The notes: generated by a model not told the origin, from the sequence alone. Counted from the first letter of the stretch, positions 12,396 to 24,336 are shown. The stretch is 64,000 nucleotides of DNA from Mucor racemosus (GCA_027405735.1 JAPEHQ010000014.1:1240001-1304000); one strand, 5' to 3'. Program-made: numbers and translations.

Positions 12396-12654
12396 ATTGG
12401 CGGCATTTATCATAAAGCGGATTGATGATACATTTGATACTACTGTTGATGGAACAAGTCAATTTAATTTATGGAATTTGAATGAAAATATTGAGAAACC
12501 ATTTGTAAGTACTTAAATTAGTTCTGGTAAAGGATTGAATCAGTTGGCTTGGGATAAAGAGGGTAAAAAGGGGGCAATAGGTTCCAGTGATGGCCATGTA
12601 TATGTTTATGATATTGGAGGGGAAAGATTAAAACACAATTTAAATCATCTCTAG
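12396..12654 (+). pseudogene. Dynein intermediate chain gene fragment in R2 copy a
   Basis: Starts at a splice-acceptor-like TTTCAG and reads VDGTSQFNLWNLNENIEKPF, then a TAA at 12514-12516, then in the same frame GLNQLAWDKEGKKGAIGSSD followed by GHVYVYDIGG, ending at TAG 12652-12654. This matches the last WD-repeat region of fungal cytoplasmic dynein intermediate chain, the cargo-binding subunit of the dynein motor. Only this C-terminal piece is present, with no start and no upstream WD repeats, so it cannot make a working subunit. The assignment comes from motif memory. Confidence 0.75.
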
Positions 12655-14046
12655 CGCAATAATTATAAAGTAAGACTATATTATCATCAAATAAGCTAGT
12701 ACACAATATTAACATGCATAAAGATTTACAGTAGTAATAAGCTTGGATCAAGTGGGTACAGCATTGTAAATCCTTGAAAAGGTTCTGAAGTATTATGAAA
12801 TCTCTTATTATTAAGACTTACAAGGCTTATAAGCGGAATATTAATTTAGAAAATTATTTTTGTCCAGATCATCAATTTTGACATTTTTTAATTTTTTCTT
12901 TCTGATTTTGCAAATCTAGAGTTAATTATACTACCAATTATAAAAATAAAAAATATACACATATACAGAATTTAGCGCTCTATTTTTTCAATAAAAAATA
13001 ACAAACCTTTTTATTACAAAATATTACATGAAAATCCTTTAACCAAAAATCCGTTTTTGGGACAAAAGTACAAAGTTTCATTACTTAACATTTAATATTA
13101 AGCTTTTATGAAATGCGTATTAGTCATGGCTACAATTTTCTCTCATAATGTAGTACATTTAAACTTCGATTTTGGTATCAAAATTTGATTTTCCTGTTTT
13201 TTGATCAAAATCATGAGTGTTAGTAAGGATAAAATGAGTCCCGAAAATGTCCGCTACAAAAACTGAATTTTCAGACCGTACGTGGTTAAATATAAGAAAA
13301 GTAAAAAAAAAAACGCATTTTCATTTAAAACTTAGATGTACTACCATAGTATAAGAGACTTAGTCGTTCGATCGTGCTATGCTCGATTATGGCGTCACTC
13401 TACCGATTCGCTTTTGCAATTTTTTAATGAATGTATGATATGACAGACAATTTTTCTAATTGAAAAATGTATGTTTCTATGATAGCAGATATTGCCTATT
13501 TTTTTTAGTTTATGGGTTGATGCGCTGTAATGCTGCTTTTATATTGACTGAAATGTGCAATCTAGCAGGGTTTGAATTGCGCTAAATAATGTAAAGCCAT
13601 GAAAATCCTTTTCCACGTGTGTTGTTTCTCTCTTTTTGTTTTCATATTCCAAGGATATTATTCACCGTTTGATAAGGCATATTAGACTATCAAGCTGATA
13701 TTCTTTTCTTTTATCATAATACGCATGCTAACATAAGGGGCTAATATTTTTAATATAGGTAGCAGTCGTTATATTAGAGGCCGATATTTTTATTTAACCA
13801 TATTCTACTAAGGTCAAATATCATTATTTACTACATACTACTGTATTGTTGGAAGTATTTCTTGATTACCAGATCAAATGGAAGGCAATGATATTTATAT
13901 CTACTCAATAAAAAGCTAGAACTGGCTACAAACCTACGAAATGTTCCAGAAAAATGATAAAATTTCAAATGATATAGAAACAAAAAAAAAAAGGATAATC
14001 CAATGTCTTGCCTAATAACCATAGTTATGATCGTCGTTATACTTGA

Positions 14047-14774
14047 TGCAGTGGAATTACATACTAAAAACGCTTGATAAAAATAAAACAACCTAAATTT
14101 CAAGTGTCGCTCATAAAATATGATGCCACTTGAAATGTGAACAACGATAATAAACAAACGATTCAATTGAACACAATAACAAACGCATGCTAAAAATATG
14201 AAATACCCTTTTTGAACCATACATGTCGTGTAGATGATAGCACCCTTGATCACGGCGCAATCAATTACACAAATGACATATATATCAAAACAGGATTCTA
14301 TCCAAATCAATAATGATAATAAACAAAGATATCAATTTAGTCAACTACTCATCTATATCGTAGTTGCACTATCAATATAAATAAGATTCAAGCATATAAA
14401 AACTACCCCTTAAAAATCAAGGTTACATAAAATAGATATAACAGAAATAAACAAAAACAACCATTTCCCAAAAGGTCGATATTGTCACACTTGACATACA
14501 ATCCCTTATGGTCAATGCTCTATACAATTTACCCCTTAAAATACCAAATCAATAACAATGTACTCGAAACTGGAAGATTACTAAATATACATCCATTCAA
14601 GTCTGATGGTATCCAAGTTCTCCAAATCACTATAAATACCCTCATACTTTTCAATTATTTTAACTCTTCAGAAATCTTTTGTAATAAAAACTTTAGCTGA
14701 TTATAATTGTATTTCTACTGCTTTTATTTTTATATTTTTTTTATTTTAGTAAATTAACATCGTAATTTACTGCA
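14047..14774. mobile_element. Solo LTR, family A (728 bp), TSD CTTGA
   Basis: Begins TGCAGTGGAATTAC and ends GTAATTTACTGCA, an imperfect 13-bp inverted end with canonical TG...CA. It is flanked by CTTGA at 14042-14046 and 14775-14779. R2 copy d has the uninterrupted site with one CTTGA (58262-58266, inverted). No internal retroelement genes are present. The LTR at 34805-35724 is its homologue. A TATAAA-like motif near 14630 fits LTR promoter layout. Confidence 0.88.
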
Positions 14775-15042
14775 CTTGAAAACAAATCTTTTTATAGCTG
14801 ACAATCATAAATTAAAATAGGAAATTTAAAGAAGGTTAATTTGTTAAAATTTTATGTGTAATAAAGTAGCATCGTAACATCTATAATCTTAGATTTGGCT
14901 TGCATATAAATTTAAGCATTAAGTGTCATTTAAGTTTAATGCTCGAGCAAAAACTATTGTTGCTGTAAAAATTATAGCTATTATAATTAAACATATTTAC
15001 AAACGATAATAATAGTAAATATATTGGCTCTTACATGTATTG

Positions 15043-15703
15043 TGATTTATCAGAATATGTTTAGGTTAAATAAAAACTAGAAATTTAATCAATTAAAGAG
15101 ATATCGTTTATTGGAACGAAATAATAGGGTTTATATACTATTTGATTTGGGGAATTAATGATGCGATAAGGCAGTTTAGATGTTATTTAATAGTGATGTG
15201 TCATGTTGGTATATCATGTTGGAATATCACACTGGAGTATCATGATTTTGTACCATGCTTCTACTGTATACCATGCTTTTAGGAGCATGGTATATAATTT
15301 ATCGAGACTTTGTAAATTAAAATCAACGTAAAAAGTACCGTTTATTAGAATGAATTAAATATGGGTTTATATAGTTATTGGAATTGTGTGATAAGATCTA
15401 ATGGACAGGGATCCATTAGATGTAACAATAGATATTATTATTAATGTGTATGGATATAACATCATGTTATGTTTCAGTGGTAATATTGCTATAAGTTGTG
15501 TTTCATTATTAGTTCCTGGGTGACAGGAACCAGTTACTGGATAGATAAGATCTGCTAGATTTGTCGGAGCTCTTCTATATATCGAATGTTGTAATTCTGA
15601 TAGATCAGTATAGTTAATATTCAATTAAGTAACTTCCGGTTCTGAATCTGTTATTGTTTACTTTTTTGGATTCGGTATGATCCGGTTTAAGAATGATACA
15701 TCA
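15043..15703. mobile_element. Solo LTR, family B (661 bp including a nested insert), TSD TATTG
   Basis: Begins TGATTTATC, ends GATACATCA. It is flanked by TATTG at 15038-15042 and 15704-15708; R2 copy d has a single TATTG (58013-58017, inverted) at the same place. Without the nested 15295-15607 insertion and its duplication it is about 343 bp. A truncated relative lies at about 16877-17152. Confidence 0.85.
15295..15607. mobile_element. Nested LTR-like insertion (313 bp), TSD GTATA
   Basis: Sits inside the family B LTR, flanked by GTATA at 15290-15294 and 15608-15612. It ends ATCA like family B but starts TAATTTATC instead of TGATTTATC, a one-base change of the canonical TG. It shares an internal TTTATT(A/G)GAA(T/C)GAA block with its host LTR, so it is probably a diverged member of the same family. 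Confidence 0.7.
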
Positions 15704-16282
15704 TATTGCTCTACTACATCAATAACGTATTGGGTTGTATTGTCTATAATCTATATTAATAAACGCAAATGTAATTTAAAAACCCATTCTAGTAAAAAAA
15801 AATGCAATAGAATTTTGAGAACGGCACGCTGCTCATGTACAAAACAATCTGTGCTCATACGATCAGCTCATTATGTTTATGGTCAGATTTTATTATTATA
15901 CACAAATAAGGATAATGATATGCTTATTATGGACAATTCTACTATTATGCACACATGGGAATAATGTTATGCACATGGACAGAATTTATAATTCTGTGCA
16001 TACAGGTTTTTCGCTATGCTCGCTCGTGTGCAGCTTCTTTTGTTATTATGTCCATGTGCATCCTGTTATCTTTTTAGCCATTATTCAGTGGACGCAGCAA
16101 CTCATCACTCATCAGGCTGTAGTGTGCAGCCCACCACCTGAGCACAACAAAATCATCTTGTGCAGCACAGGTCGGCCGTAGTGGCTTCTATATATAAATC
16201 CTTTAAATTTGTGATTTTATGGACTTTTTTTTTTGAATCTGGTTATATCATTTTATACTTTTCAAGTTAAATCCGTTATTAG

Positions 16283-16638
16283 TGCTACAAAAACGTAATT
16301 ATAAAAAAGCGATGGGAAATACAATTATAACTCTTCTAAGTTTATTAAAGGTATAAAGTAAAGCAACGATTCATCTACTCGATGGATCGTTGTGGTATTT
16401 ATATTAAATGTCTAATTCAAATTACTAATGCAGTAATTTGATCTTCTTGGTTTTAAAGCTGATGGGAAAAGGGATCAGCAATTACTAATTCAGGTTATAC
16501 AATTATCTATAATTGTTGTTTGTGATTTTAAATTATAGTTAAGTTTCTATATTTCATGATCTTGGTTCTCACACCAGATTCATGTTATTCATTACTAATT
16601 CAATTTGATGTGTGAAAGACTGCCAGTAGTTCACATCA
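16283..16638. mobile_element. Solo LTR, family C (356 bp), TSD ATTAG
   Basis: Begins TGCTACAAAAACG, ends TTCACATCA. It is flanked by ATTAG at 16278-16282 and 16639-16643; R2 copy d has one copy of this pentamer (57467-57471, inverted). No other copy was seen in the window. Confidence 0.85.
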
Positions 16639-16876
16639 ATTAGGCTAATAATGTTGTAGGTTGTATTTATTCTTTACTTAAAATAAGCCTTTGAATAATT
16701 AATGGCAATACAGTCGAATCTTAATTTTTGTATGAAATTTCGATACCTGCATCTTATAGCTGCTTGGAATATTTAAACAACCGCGTCCGGGCTGTCCGGT
16801 AATTTTTTCTAGAAATTTAAAATTTGGAAATATTATTAGATGGCCGCTTCCGGAGATTGTTTGGCTTTTTTTTGGA

Positions 16877-17152
16877 AGATAAGGTTTATATACTATTTGA
16901 TTTGGGAAATTAATGATGTGATAAGGCAGTTTAGATGTTAATTAATAGTAATGTGTCATACTGGAATAATATTAAGTTGGAATATGGCACTGGAATACTA
17001 TGATTCTGTACCATGCTTCTATACTATACTTTTGGAAGCATGGTTTAGTTACTATTCAATTAATAAGTACCTTCCGGTTCCGGATCTGTTAGTATTTGCT
17101 TTTTTTTTGGATTTGGCATGATCCGATTTAAGAATAACACATCAGCAAGGAA
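16877..17152. mobile_element. Truncated family B LTR remnant
   Basis: Parallels the part of the 15043-15703 LTR outside its nested insert (GGTTTATATACTATTTGATT through to the ACATCA end). The first part of the LTR is missing and no flanking duplication is visible. Confidence 0.65.
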
Positions 17153-18067
17153 AAATGTATAATTTAATAAAGGAACTTGTTAAATTAAATCACATACAAA
17201 AACTGAAGAGAATCTTTATTTAATATCATCAATAATTTGTCTTATTTATATACAAACTTTATATTATTGTAAAAAAAAATAAAATAAATCACGGATAGAA
17301 TAATAATATAGAAGATGTTGTTTATTCTTTTCAAAATAAGATAAAGATCTTCATGGCTATTGAAAATCTTTTGCTATTTATATTAATTGTTTAATCTAAA
17401 GGAAATGGAAATCTAAAAGTAATGGATCATTGTTGCTGACCAATGATTATCTAGAAAGGTTAATTAAATGTGTTGAGTTGTTATGTGCATTGGTAAATGG
17501 CAAAGGTATTGATTCTTCATGAATATAAAAAATTATGTACTTGTTTATCAACAAGCTCCTTGGTTCTATCTTTGAATACACTTTCATATGGCTGTTAAGG
17601 ATGTCAATTGTATGCACACGAGATTGATGACATTTAATTTGTAATTCAAATAATAAACCTTTACTATAATGATAATTACCATTCTATGACAATTACATTT
17701 ATCCGTCAGATCAGTATTGGATTGATTATATGACATTCCATGTCAGATCAATCAATTTACATTAGTAATGCAGCACATTTAAATTGAGCTTATTTTATAT
17801 AGTTAAATCCAAAAAGTAGGTATGTTTCACATATTTCGCTGCTTCCCGGATCTTGTTTTACACTAGCGCAATAAGAACAACCGAGAATGCTGTCATAGAT
17901 CAATTAACTGAATTCTTAGCAATAAGGATTACAAATCAAAAGGTTCATTATCTTGCAATTAACCGCTGGATAAAACACCATGGAGATGATGAGTTTTAGT
18001 CGCTGCATAAAAAAAGCTCGGCTTGCTTTGAATAATTACAACCGTGTAATGATCCAGTTGTATTACA
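17153..18067. other. Transposon-derived filler with a short coding-like relic
   Basis: Not present in R2 copy d. At 17868-17999 one plus-strand frame is open for 43 codons (TSAIRTTENAVIDQLTEFLA, then KVHYLAINRWIKHHGDDEF and a stop) and has the look of a protein C-terminus; I cannot name it. Parts of 17205-17260 and 17690-17730 resemble, inverted, 18625-18745, suggesting two LTR remnants in opposite orientation. Confidence 0.4.
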
Positions 18068-18509
18068 TGTTGTATTTGCATATATAAATGTACCTTAAAT
18101 CGTAGTTTAAATATGACAATAAACTATGCCTTAACATATTTAGCATATGTGTCATATAAACACTGTAAATGATTACCCTGATAATCACATAAGCTAAGTT
18201 CTGATAATCTAGACTTACAATAAAAGATAGAAAGTAAAGAATATTAATAATTAGTGTTGCCAAGAGCAACTAAAGACTTTAGACTGATCATCTATATCTG
18301 AATATAATTACATTAGCATAAGTGAGGATTGACACTAAATTTTAGTATGAGAACACTGTTCTAGACAGGTGTGTAAGCAATCCTTAAATCAAATATAAAT
18401 AGCAGTAGACATTCACCCTTCATTTGATTTCCCCATCTCGTTTTGATATTTAATAAAGATTGACCAATTCTCACGTACTTATCTTTCTTTATTACGTACA
18501 TTTACAACA
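18068..18509 (+). mobile_element. Solo LTR, family D (442 bp), TSD TTACA
   Basis: Begins TGTTGTATTTG and ends TTTACAACA, giving a 7-bp perfect inverted end (TGTTGTA / TACAACA). It is flanked by TTACA at 18063-18067 and 18510-18514. A TATAAATAG box near 18400 and an AATAAA near 18452 suit an LTR promoter and polyadenylation region read on the plus strand. Confidence 0.85.
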
Positions 18510-19489
18510 TTACATACGCAAATCGCAACTAATTGTTCTTAATTGATTGAAAAATGATCCGGAATGTAAGGGATATAATATGAGACACCATATTTAGTTG
18601 TATGAGATATGTGCCCTTCAAATACGCTATGTTATTAATGTAAATGAACACTGATCTAACGGATAAAAATGTAATATAGAATTTGCATATAAATAAAACA
18701 AATTATTGATATCAAATAAAAATTTTCTTCGGCAGTTTCTTTATTAAATTATATATTTTTCTTGCAACAATGTTTGTTTTTGTTGTATTTCACCTACTAG
18801 TATCATACGTTATCACCTTCTACAGTATTAATACATCTTACAATCTATCGACTACGACATGTATTGAAGTGCAAAGTCTTGATATCGGGCATAAGAAACT
18901 CCTAGCGTACCAAGTTTAATTCAGTAATCACCAAGAACGCTTGGACCTCAATTATGACACCACATTATTTCATCCCAGCAGTTGACCAATAAAGTAGCTA
19001 TCAAATCAACATCCAAGTATATTTAGCGCAGCATTGAAACAAGGTAACTCACAAGCTCTGCAAGAACGGTTAAATTATGATTGATCCATTTCAATCCATA
19101 AATTACTATCAAACAGATCTAATGGTTCAATAAGTGCCTTAAATTACATCTCAGGATCTCAATGTCAAATCAATATAAAAGGCTATACTTTTATATCTAA
19201 ATAAACGATATCTTGTTTTTATTATACAGTTGAAGAACTGATTCATTACTTATTCTTTTATAATCGTATTCTTTTTTAAGTATTATTTACCAATCCTGAA
19301 AATATACGACAGTCTTAAATCTTGTGGGTTTCACCAATTAATCAGTAAAACTATATAAAACTATATACAGCAACGTTTTTTTGTTTCGTTACATTCTATA
19401 TTTTAAGACCTATTTGACTTACTGTTGTACTTTTGGAAGAAATATTTTATAAATTAAAATGTATTTCGATATTCAAATTTTCAAAAAAA

Positions 19490-20990
19490 AAATCAATTTT
19501 CATAGTTTTTAATCTTCACCGTCAGAACGTACTCTCTTTTCTATAAGTATTCCCATACAAATCACTTTTGACGATACATCCTTGACCCTATCCAATAGAT
19601 AAAAATTATCTGGATTACATTTTCTAGTTCTAAATTTATTTATACCTTATGAAAGTCTCAAACACACATAAAATTCATAATTTTTCTCCTAAAAACTGAA
19701 TCTCACTTTCCATCTCTGTTCTACTTTTTTTTTCACTAAATAATACCAAGAAAAATTTATATACCAATGTACTAGAGATGTTCAACTTTAATCCAAAAAC
19801 AAGTATCCGGAAATATCCTACTTTTTGCAGGTAATATTAATTTTTCAGTGCTAAGGTTTCAGATTTTTTACGCGTATTTCACTGCTAATGGATTGAAAAC
19901 TTTGAGGCTTCATATCTCTAGAAAAAAATAAGCGATACTAACACGTTTTAATAATAAAACTTACTTGTTTTGAAGTGCTTTATAACATATTTGAATATAA
20001 AAAAATTCTGAGCAATTTTATTTTTTTTTCATTTTTTTGGCATTTCTATAGTAGGTTTCAAAATATTGGTTGAATTGAGTAACATTTTTTTTACATTCAT
20101 GTCATTAAGCTCGTTGAGCTCTCTCAGACCCAATTTAGTTTTTTTCAAAATATTGATTTTTCGTGGAGATATCCTCAAAAATGTGTACAAAGAGATACCT
20201 TCATTTCTAACCTCGATTTTCCCCTTATATACCCTCATCCCAAATTCTGAATTTGAAAAAAAAATTGACAAAAATCTCACTTTCTCTACGAAAAATGCAT
20301 CTAGAGGACTCATCATTGGCTTGATCGATAGATAATTTTGCTGCGCACTATTTTCGTTAATTATATTTAAAACATAATTATAAAAAGTTACGTATATTTT
20401 CAAAAAACCTTTAAAATTTCAATGGCATTTTACGCAAAATTTAATGTGAAACATTTTTTTGAATTTAATTTAGATGGATACAGAATTTAAAACTGGACAA
20501 AAACCATTTAATACGCTAGTTTGACTTACTTTGCAGTTTCTGAACTATTAAACAATTTTGTTTTTTTCATCATTTTCTGGTCGATTCGTTCTTCAATCGA
20601 TTTTGAAACCCAGTTATCATAGGGTTAAGCTGTAATATGAACTATTATTTTAATTATCTCGACGAAAAATTAATATTTTTCGTCGAAAGAAAAAATGCAG
20701 ATTAATTTAGAGTTGGATCTATCTTGTGGATATATAAATTGAATAACTCAATTTAAGCATTCAATTTTTTATAATCAATATTAGATCAATCTTGGTCAGT
20801 TTTAGTTAATGTTTGGCCAGTGCACTTGTATTCTGGTATTAGCTCGTCTATTTTTGGACAGATATCAATGACCCATAGATGGAGATACATCGTCTTTAAA
20901 GATTTGTCGTAACCAGACTTAATGTTAGGCAAAAAAATTGGAAAACAATTTGAAAACCATCTGAAACCGCTTGAAACCTACTTGACAACA
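19490..20990 (+). repeat. Repeat R1 copy B (uninterrupted)
   Basis: Same orientation as copy A. It contains the empty Crypton site (CTATTATTTT once, 20643-20652) and the conserved stem-loop at 20660-20687. With copy A it brackets R2 copy a as a pair of direct repeats about 12 kb apart. Confidence 0.8.
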
Positions 20991-21542
20991 ATAGCCCTAT
21001 CTCAACACATTTTGATCCGAGTAACTTTCAACTTTACGTGATTGTAGATGCACATTGTAGACATAATTAACGCAAAGAGCAACGTTCAGGACCTAATGTG
21101 TTTTGAGAAAATTATCATCAAAGTGCACCTTTAGCGCCCTGCGCACATTTATTGAAAACAGTTAAATATACACAATCTCTATGGATACTGATACAAGGAA
21201 GCTGGCATTCTACATGGATATAAGTTTAAATTGTTACTACAGGTATTTAAGATATCAGCGTCCATAGATATCATTGTACATTTGGTGAGTTGAAACAAAA
21301 CAAGTTGATTACCTGACTATTTTTTAGGTAAAAATTGCAAAACATTCTGAATCTCGCAGTAATACATGATTCTAAAGCAATAAATCCCTATAAATCATTG
21401 GTCAGATATCTGATTTCTGATGAATAATTAAATCGGTTGTCACAAAATGCCATAGAAACAATACATTAATAAGCTTTCGAGAGGTCTTTTTTAACCTAAT
21501 TTGCTTGTCATTCATTCATTCAAATCTTCTTTATACGCAGAT
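20991..21542. other. Intergenic, upstream of the F-box gene
   Basis: I see no gene. The sequence leaves the R1 repeat near 20990 and becomes unique. It presumably contains the promoter of the downstream F-box gene. Confidence 0.4.
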
Positions 21543-22512
21543 ATGACTACAACATTACTAGCATTACCATACGATATAATTGCAAATATCAGTCGGTATC
21601 TAGATTTATGTTCCAATACAAGTTTAATGGATACATGTAGACATATGCGCTACATGTTTCTGTCCTCAAAATATCTGTGGAAGATAATCATATTTGATTT
21701 GAATCATACAACCGATTTACATAGAGTTTATTCATCGCTTAGAAAGTTAGATGACTCTAATGGTTTAAGACAGCACATTACAGAGGTAATAATACTGCTT
21801 GCTATACATGAATATAAATACTAAAATCAAACATATAAAGGCCATTATGGATGATTGTGATGATGCTGATTTATCCCCAATCATTATGTTGATCAAGTTC
21901 CCTCACTTGCGCAAACTTAGCGCTAGAAACCGCAAAGAAAATACTAATTTTGAAGTCGATATTAAACTTTTACAAGAAATGTTGAAATTTGGATCAGTCA
22001 AACCCAATTCATTGCCTATAGAAAAACTCAACATTTACCACTACTATATGGATTTCGAACCCCATTTACTGGCATATCAAAAGACGTGGAACAGATTATC
22101 AATCCACCCCCATGTGGAATTGGATATACGACATTGTGGATATTTACCTGAGGATCAGAGAGAAACCGAGCTTGAACAGGAATTGAGTTTATTAGAACAA
22201 CGTATACAAAGGTTACAAATGCAACAAGATGGACAAAATAGACATAGATTGACACAGGAACAACCAGATGATCCAGAGTTGCGAAGACGAGTAGATCGCT
22301 GTCAGCGAATTTTGTGTGTAGATGCTCAATGTTGGTCTTGTGGATATCATTTTGAGCATTGTTGGAAGTGTGTGCCCGTCTGTCAAGGTTGTAAAATTAA
22401 GAGAATTCCTCCAATGGCAAATGATAATCAAATTAGATTAAAGCATCGTCGTCAATTTCAACCTAAACATCAAATTATGGCAGATGAAGATGAATTCAGT
22501 GTTTTTGGATAA
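21543..22512 (+). CDS. F-box protein with C-terminal Cys cluster
   Basis: Two exons, 21543-21785 and 21841-22512 (304 aa), joined in phase across a 55-nt intron with a GTAATA donor and AAG acceptor. The N-terminus shows an F-box (LALPYDIIANISRYLDL ... TCRHMRYMFLSSKYLW), the surface that docks to Skp1 in SCF ubiquitin ligases. A charged helical stretch (ELEQELSLLEQRIQRLQMQ) follows in the middle. Near the C-terminus eight or so cysteines occur close together (CVDAQCWSCGYHFEHC, WKCVPVCQGC), which suggests zinc binding. The start is the first ATG, since the frame is open further 5' only through non-ATG codons. The substrate is unknown. It is isolated from the two other F-box genes by the APSES gene. 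Confidence 0.83.
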
Positions 22513-24336
22513 TTTTTTTTTCTTTTTGTGTATATAATAAATATAACTTGATGGTGAATCAGAATTATACTTATACATTCATTAATGTCAGTTTCTAAAG
22601 CACTCCAAAGATTTTATGCATGAACATGAATGTTTTTTTTTTTTTTTTTTTTTTTTTCAAAAAACACCACTTGCCAAATATTGTAATTGATGCACGTTCT
22701 CATTTGAAGATCAGGATATCTGAAAACAACCTTTATTAATGCCATTTTTTTTATTAACCTTTAGTATAATATATATGTTTCAATGTTGCCTATCTACATA
22801 TTCCGAAATGATGCATGGCTGAATGTTATAATTTAAGTTTCAGCTGATTGATAGTTTTGTGATATGTGTATTACACATAAATATTCTTATAGTATATATA
22901 TATTGTAGATTACAACAACAAACCCATAGTGTAATATGAGTATTTTATTTATACCAAGCCATCCCCTTATAGTGCATGTGATACAATTGATCGACGGCCG
23001 TCTAGGAATCCATATAAATCAATGGGCACATATTTTTGCATTCTTTGGAGGAAAGGAACCCGGATACATCTGAGCGAGCTTTACTTACTCGGAAAAGATG
23101 TATCATTACTGGCCAAGTATGCGAATGGTAACTATAATAATAACTAAGTCATAAATAAAGTCGTGTCATTATTGAGGAATGTATGCATATTAGCGTATAC
23201 AAGCACAACTATGATTCTATATGATGTTATATCAATGTATAGTAATGACAAGAAACGCCCTTTTTTTTGTTTACATAGCAAATAAACTATGCATACGCAA
23301 TGTACTGGGGGTCTTATTCACGAAATAAGAATATTCTTCTCTCTAACCATGTATAGTGAGATGATATCTATCATCTCCTTATACATGTATAAAGTGGATA
23401 CAGCTCGCATTCTTATGGTATATGACTCGATTTGTTTAAATAAAATTTCTTCATGCACCAACAGTTTGGTATTCTTCTGATTTTTGTTTCTGCTTCTTTT
23501 TGTAGTAATATCTTAGAAGGAATTTATTCATTTATGGTTTAAAGTTACATTGAACCAACGTCGTAAAGATCAAAATATTTCATAATCAACTAACCTACCA
23601 AATACCGAGGAGTTGCGCTAATAAACTGGGAAGTTCAATTGATAAGTTATTTACGTAGTTAAACCGACAAGAAAATAATCAGGAGAACGCCGTGTGGATA
23701 AATCATTGTACTTTTTTCACACCTTTTAAAAAGAATACCATAAAAATACTCGATTCTCAATTTGGATTCGTGATTATTGTTGGTCAAATTTCAACCTAAA
23801 GAGCAGCATTCTTTCTTCCTTTTCTTTGGATCTACGGAATTTATGTCAAATAAAATATGTCGATTATTTCTTTATTTGAAATAAAATGATAACAATTGCA
23901 CATATGTAATATATATATACAGTAGCAGCAGAAATCAAATGATGCCACATTCAGGTACAATCATTTTAATCCAATGGAATTTGATCGACATTTTATGTCT
24001 ATTTTTTTGATGGCGCTTTACAAACATACACATTCTCTGAAATAGCATAAATTAAACATTTCTCGGACCCCATCACAATGATTTTTTTTCTCATTGGTAT
24101 ACTACCATAATAAAAAAGGAGATGTACTTTGATGTTTGCCTCAATCTCAAGTTTCTCATGTCAATCTTAGTCTCATCCCCCCAAAGTCATCCTTGTTACC
24201 CCCTTGATTTTGGCTTTTACTCCTTCAAATTTGACACAAGATTTATCTTTTTAAAACGGTTTTCTTTTTTGCATGCATACATTAATTCCCTTTCTTTTTT
24301 GTTTTGTTCAATTAATCAAATTTCTCTTGCAGTAAA
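22513..24336. other. Intergenic between F-box and APSES genes
   Basis: No convincing gene. An AATAAA near 22547 may end the F-box transcript. A T run lies at 22633-22657. A hairpin with 9-bp arms (GATACATCT / AGATGTATC) and an inner CGAG/CTCG pair lies at 23063-23104. A splice-acceptor-like TTTCTCTTGCAG ends at 24332, 4 bp before the APSES start codon, hinting at a 5' UTR intron for that gene. Confidence 0.45.

Larger units (their letters stand above)
11591..19307 (+). repeat. Repeat R2 copy a, enlarged by nested insertions
   Basis: Matches the uninterrupted inverted copy d (60258 down to about 56655, 3.6 kb). Here the unit is stretched to more than 7 kb by later insertions: solo LTRs at 14047-14774, 15043-15703 (itself carrying another) and 16283-16638, and a block at about 16873-18788 that includes a further solo LTR. 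Removing them restores about 3.6 kb. It carries the dynein intermediate chain fragment at 12396-12654 and, on the opposite strand, a short conserved frame at 12050-12253. It joins R1 copy A on its left without a gap. Confidence 0.8.

Noticed and set aside
14482..14700. Open frame of 72 codons
   Set aside because: Lies wholly inside the family A solo LTR; the related LTR at 34805-35724 keeps it only loosely and it has no protein features.
15677..16181. Overlapping open frames also seen inverted at 57564-57984
   Set aside because: Part of the R2 repeat; frames differ between copies and the sequence is made of short internal repeats (ATTATGCACACA-like words) rather than codons under constraint.
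7190..20990. R1/R2 as a Helitron
   Set aside because: Gene-fragment capture suggested it, but I found no consistent TC...CTRR ends, 3' hairpin at a border, or Rep/helicase coding.
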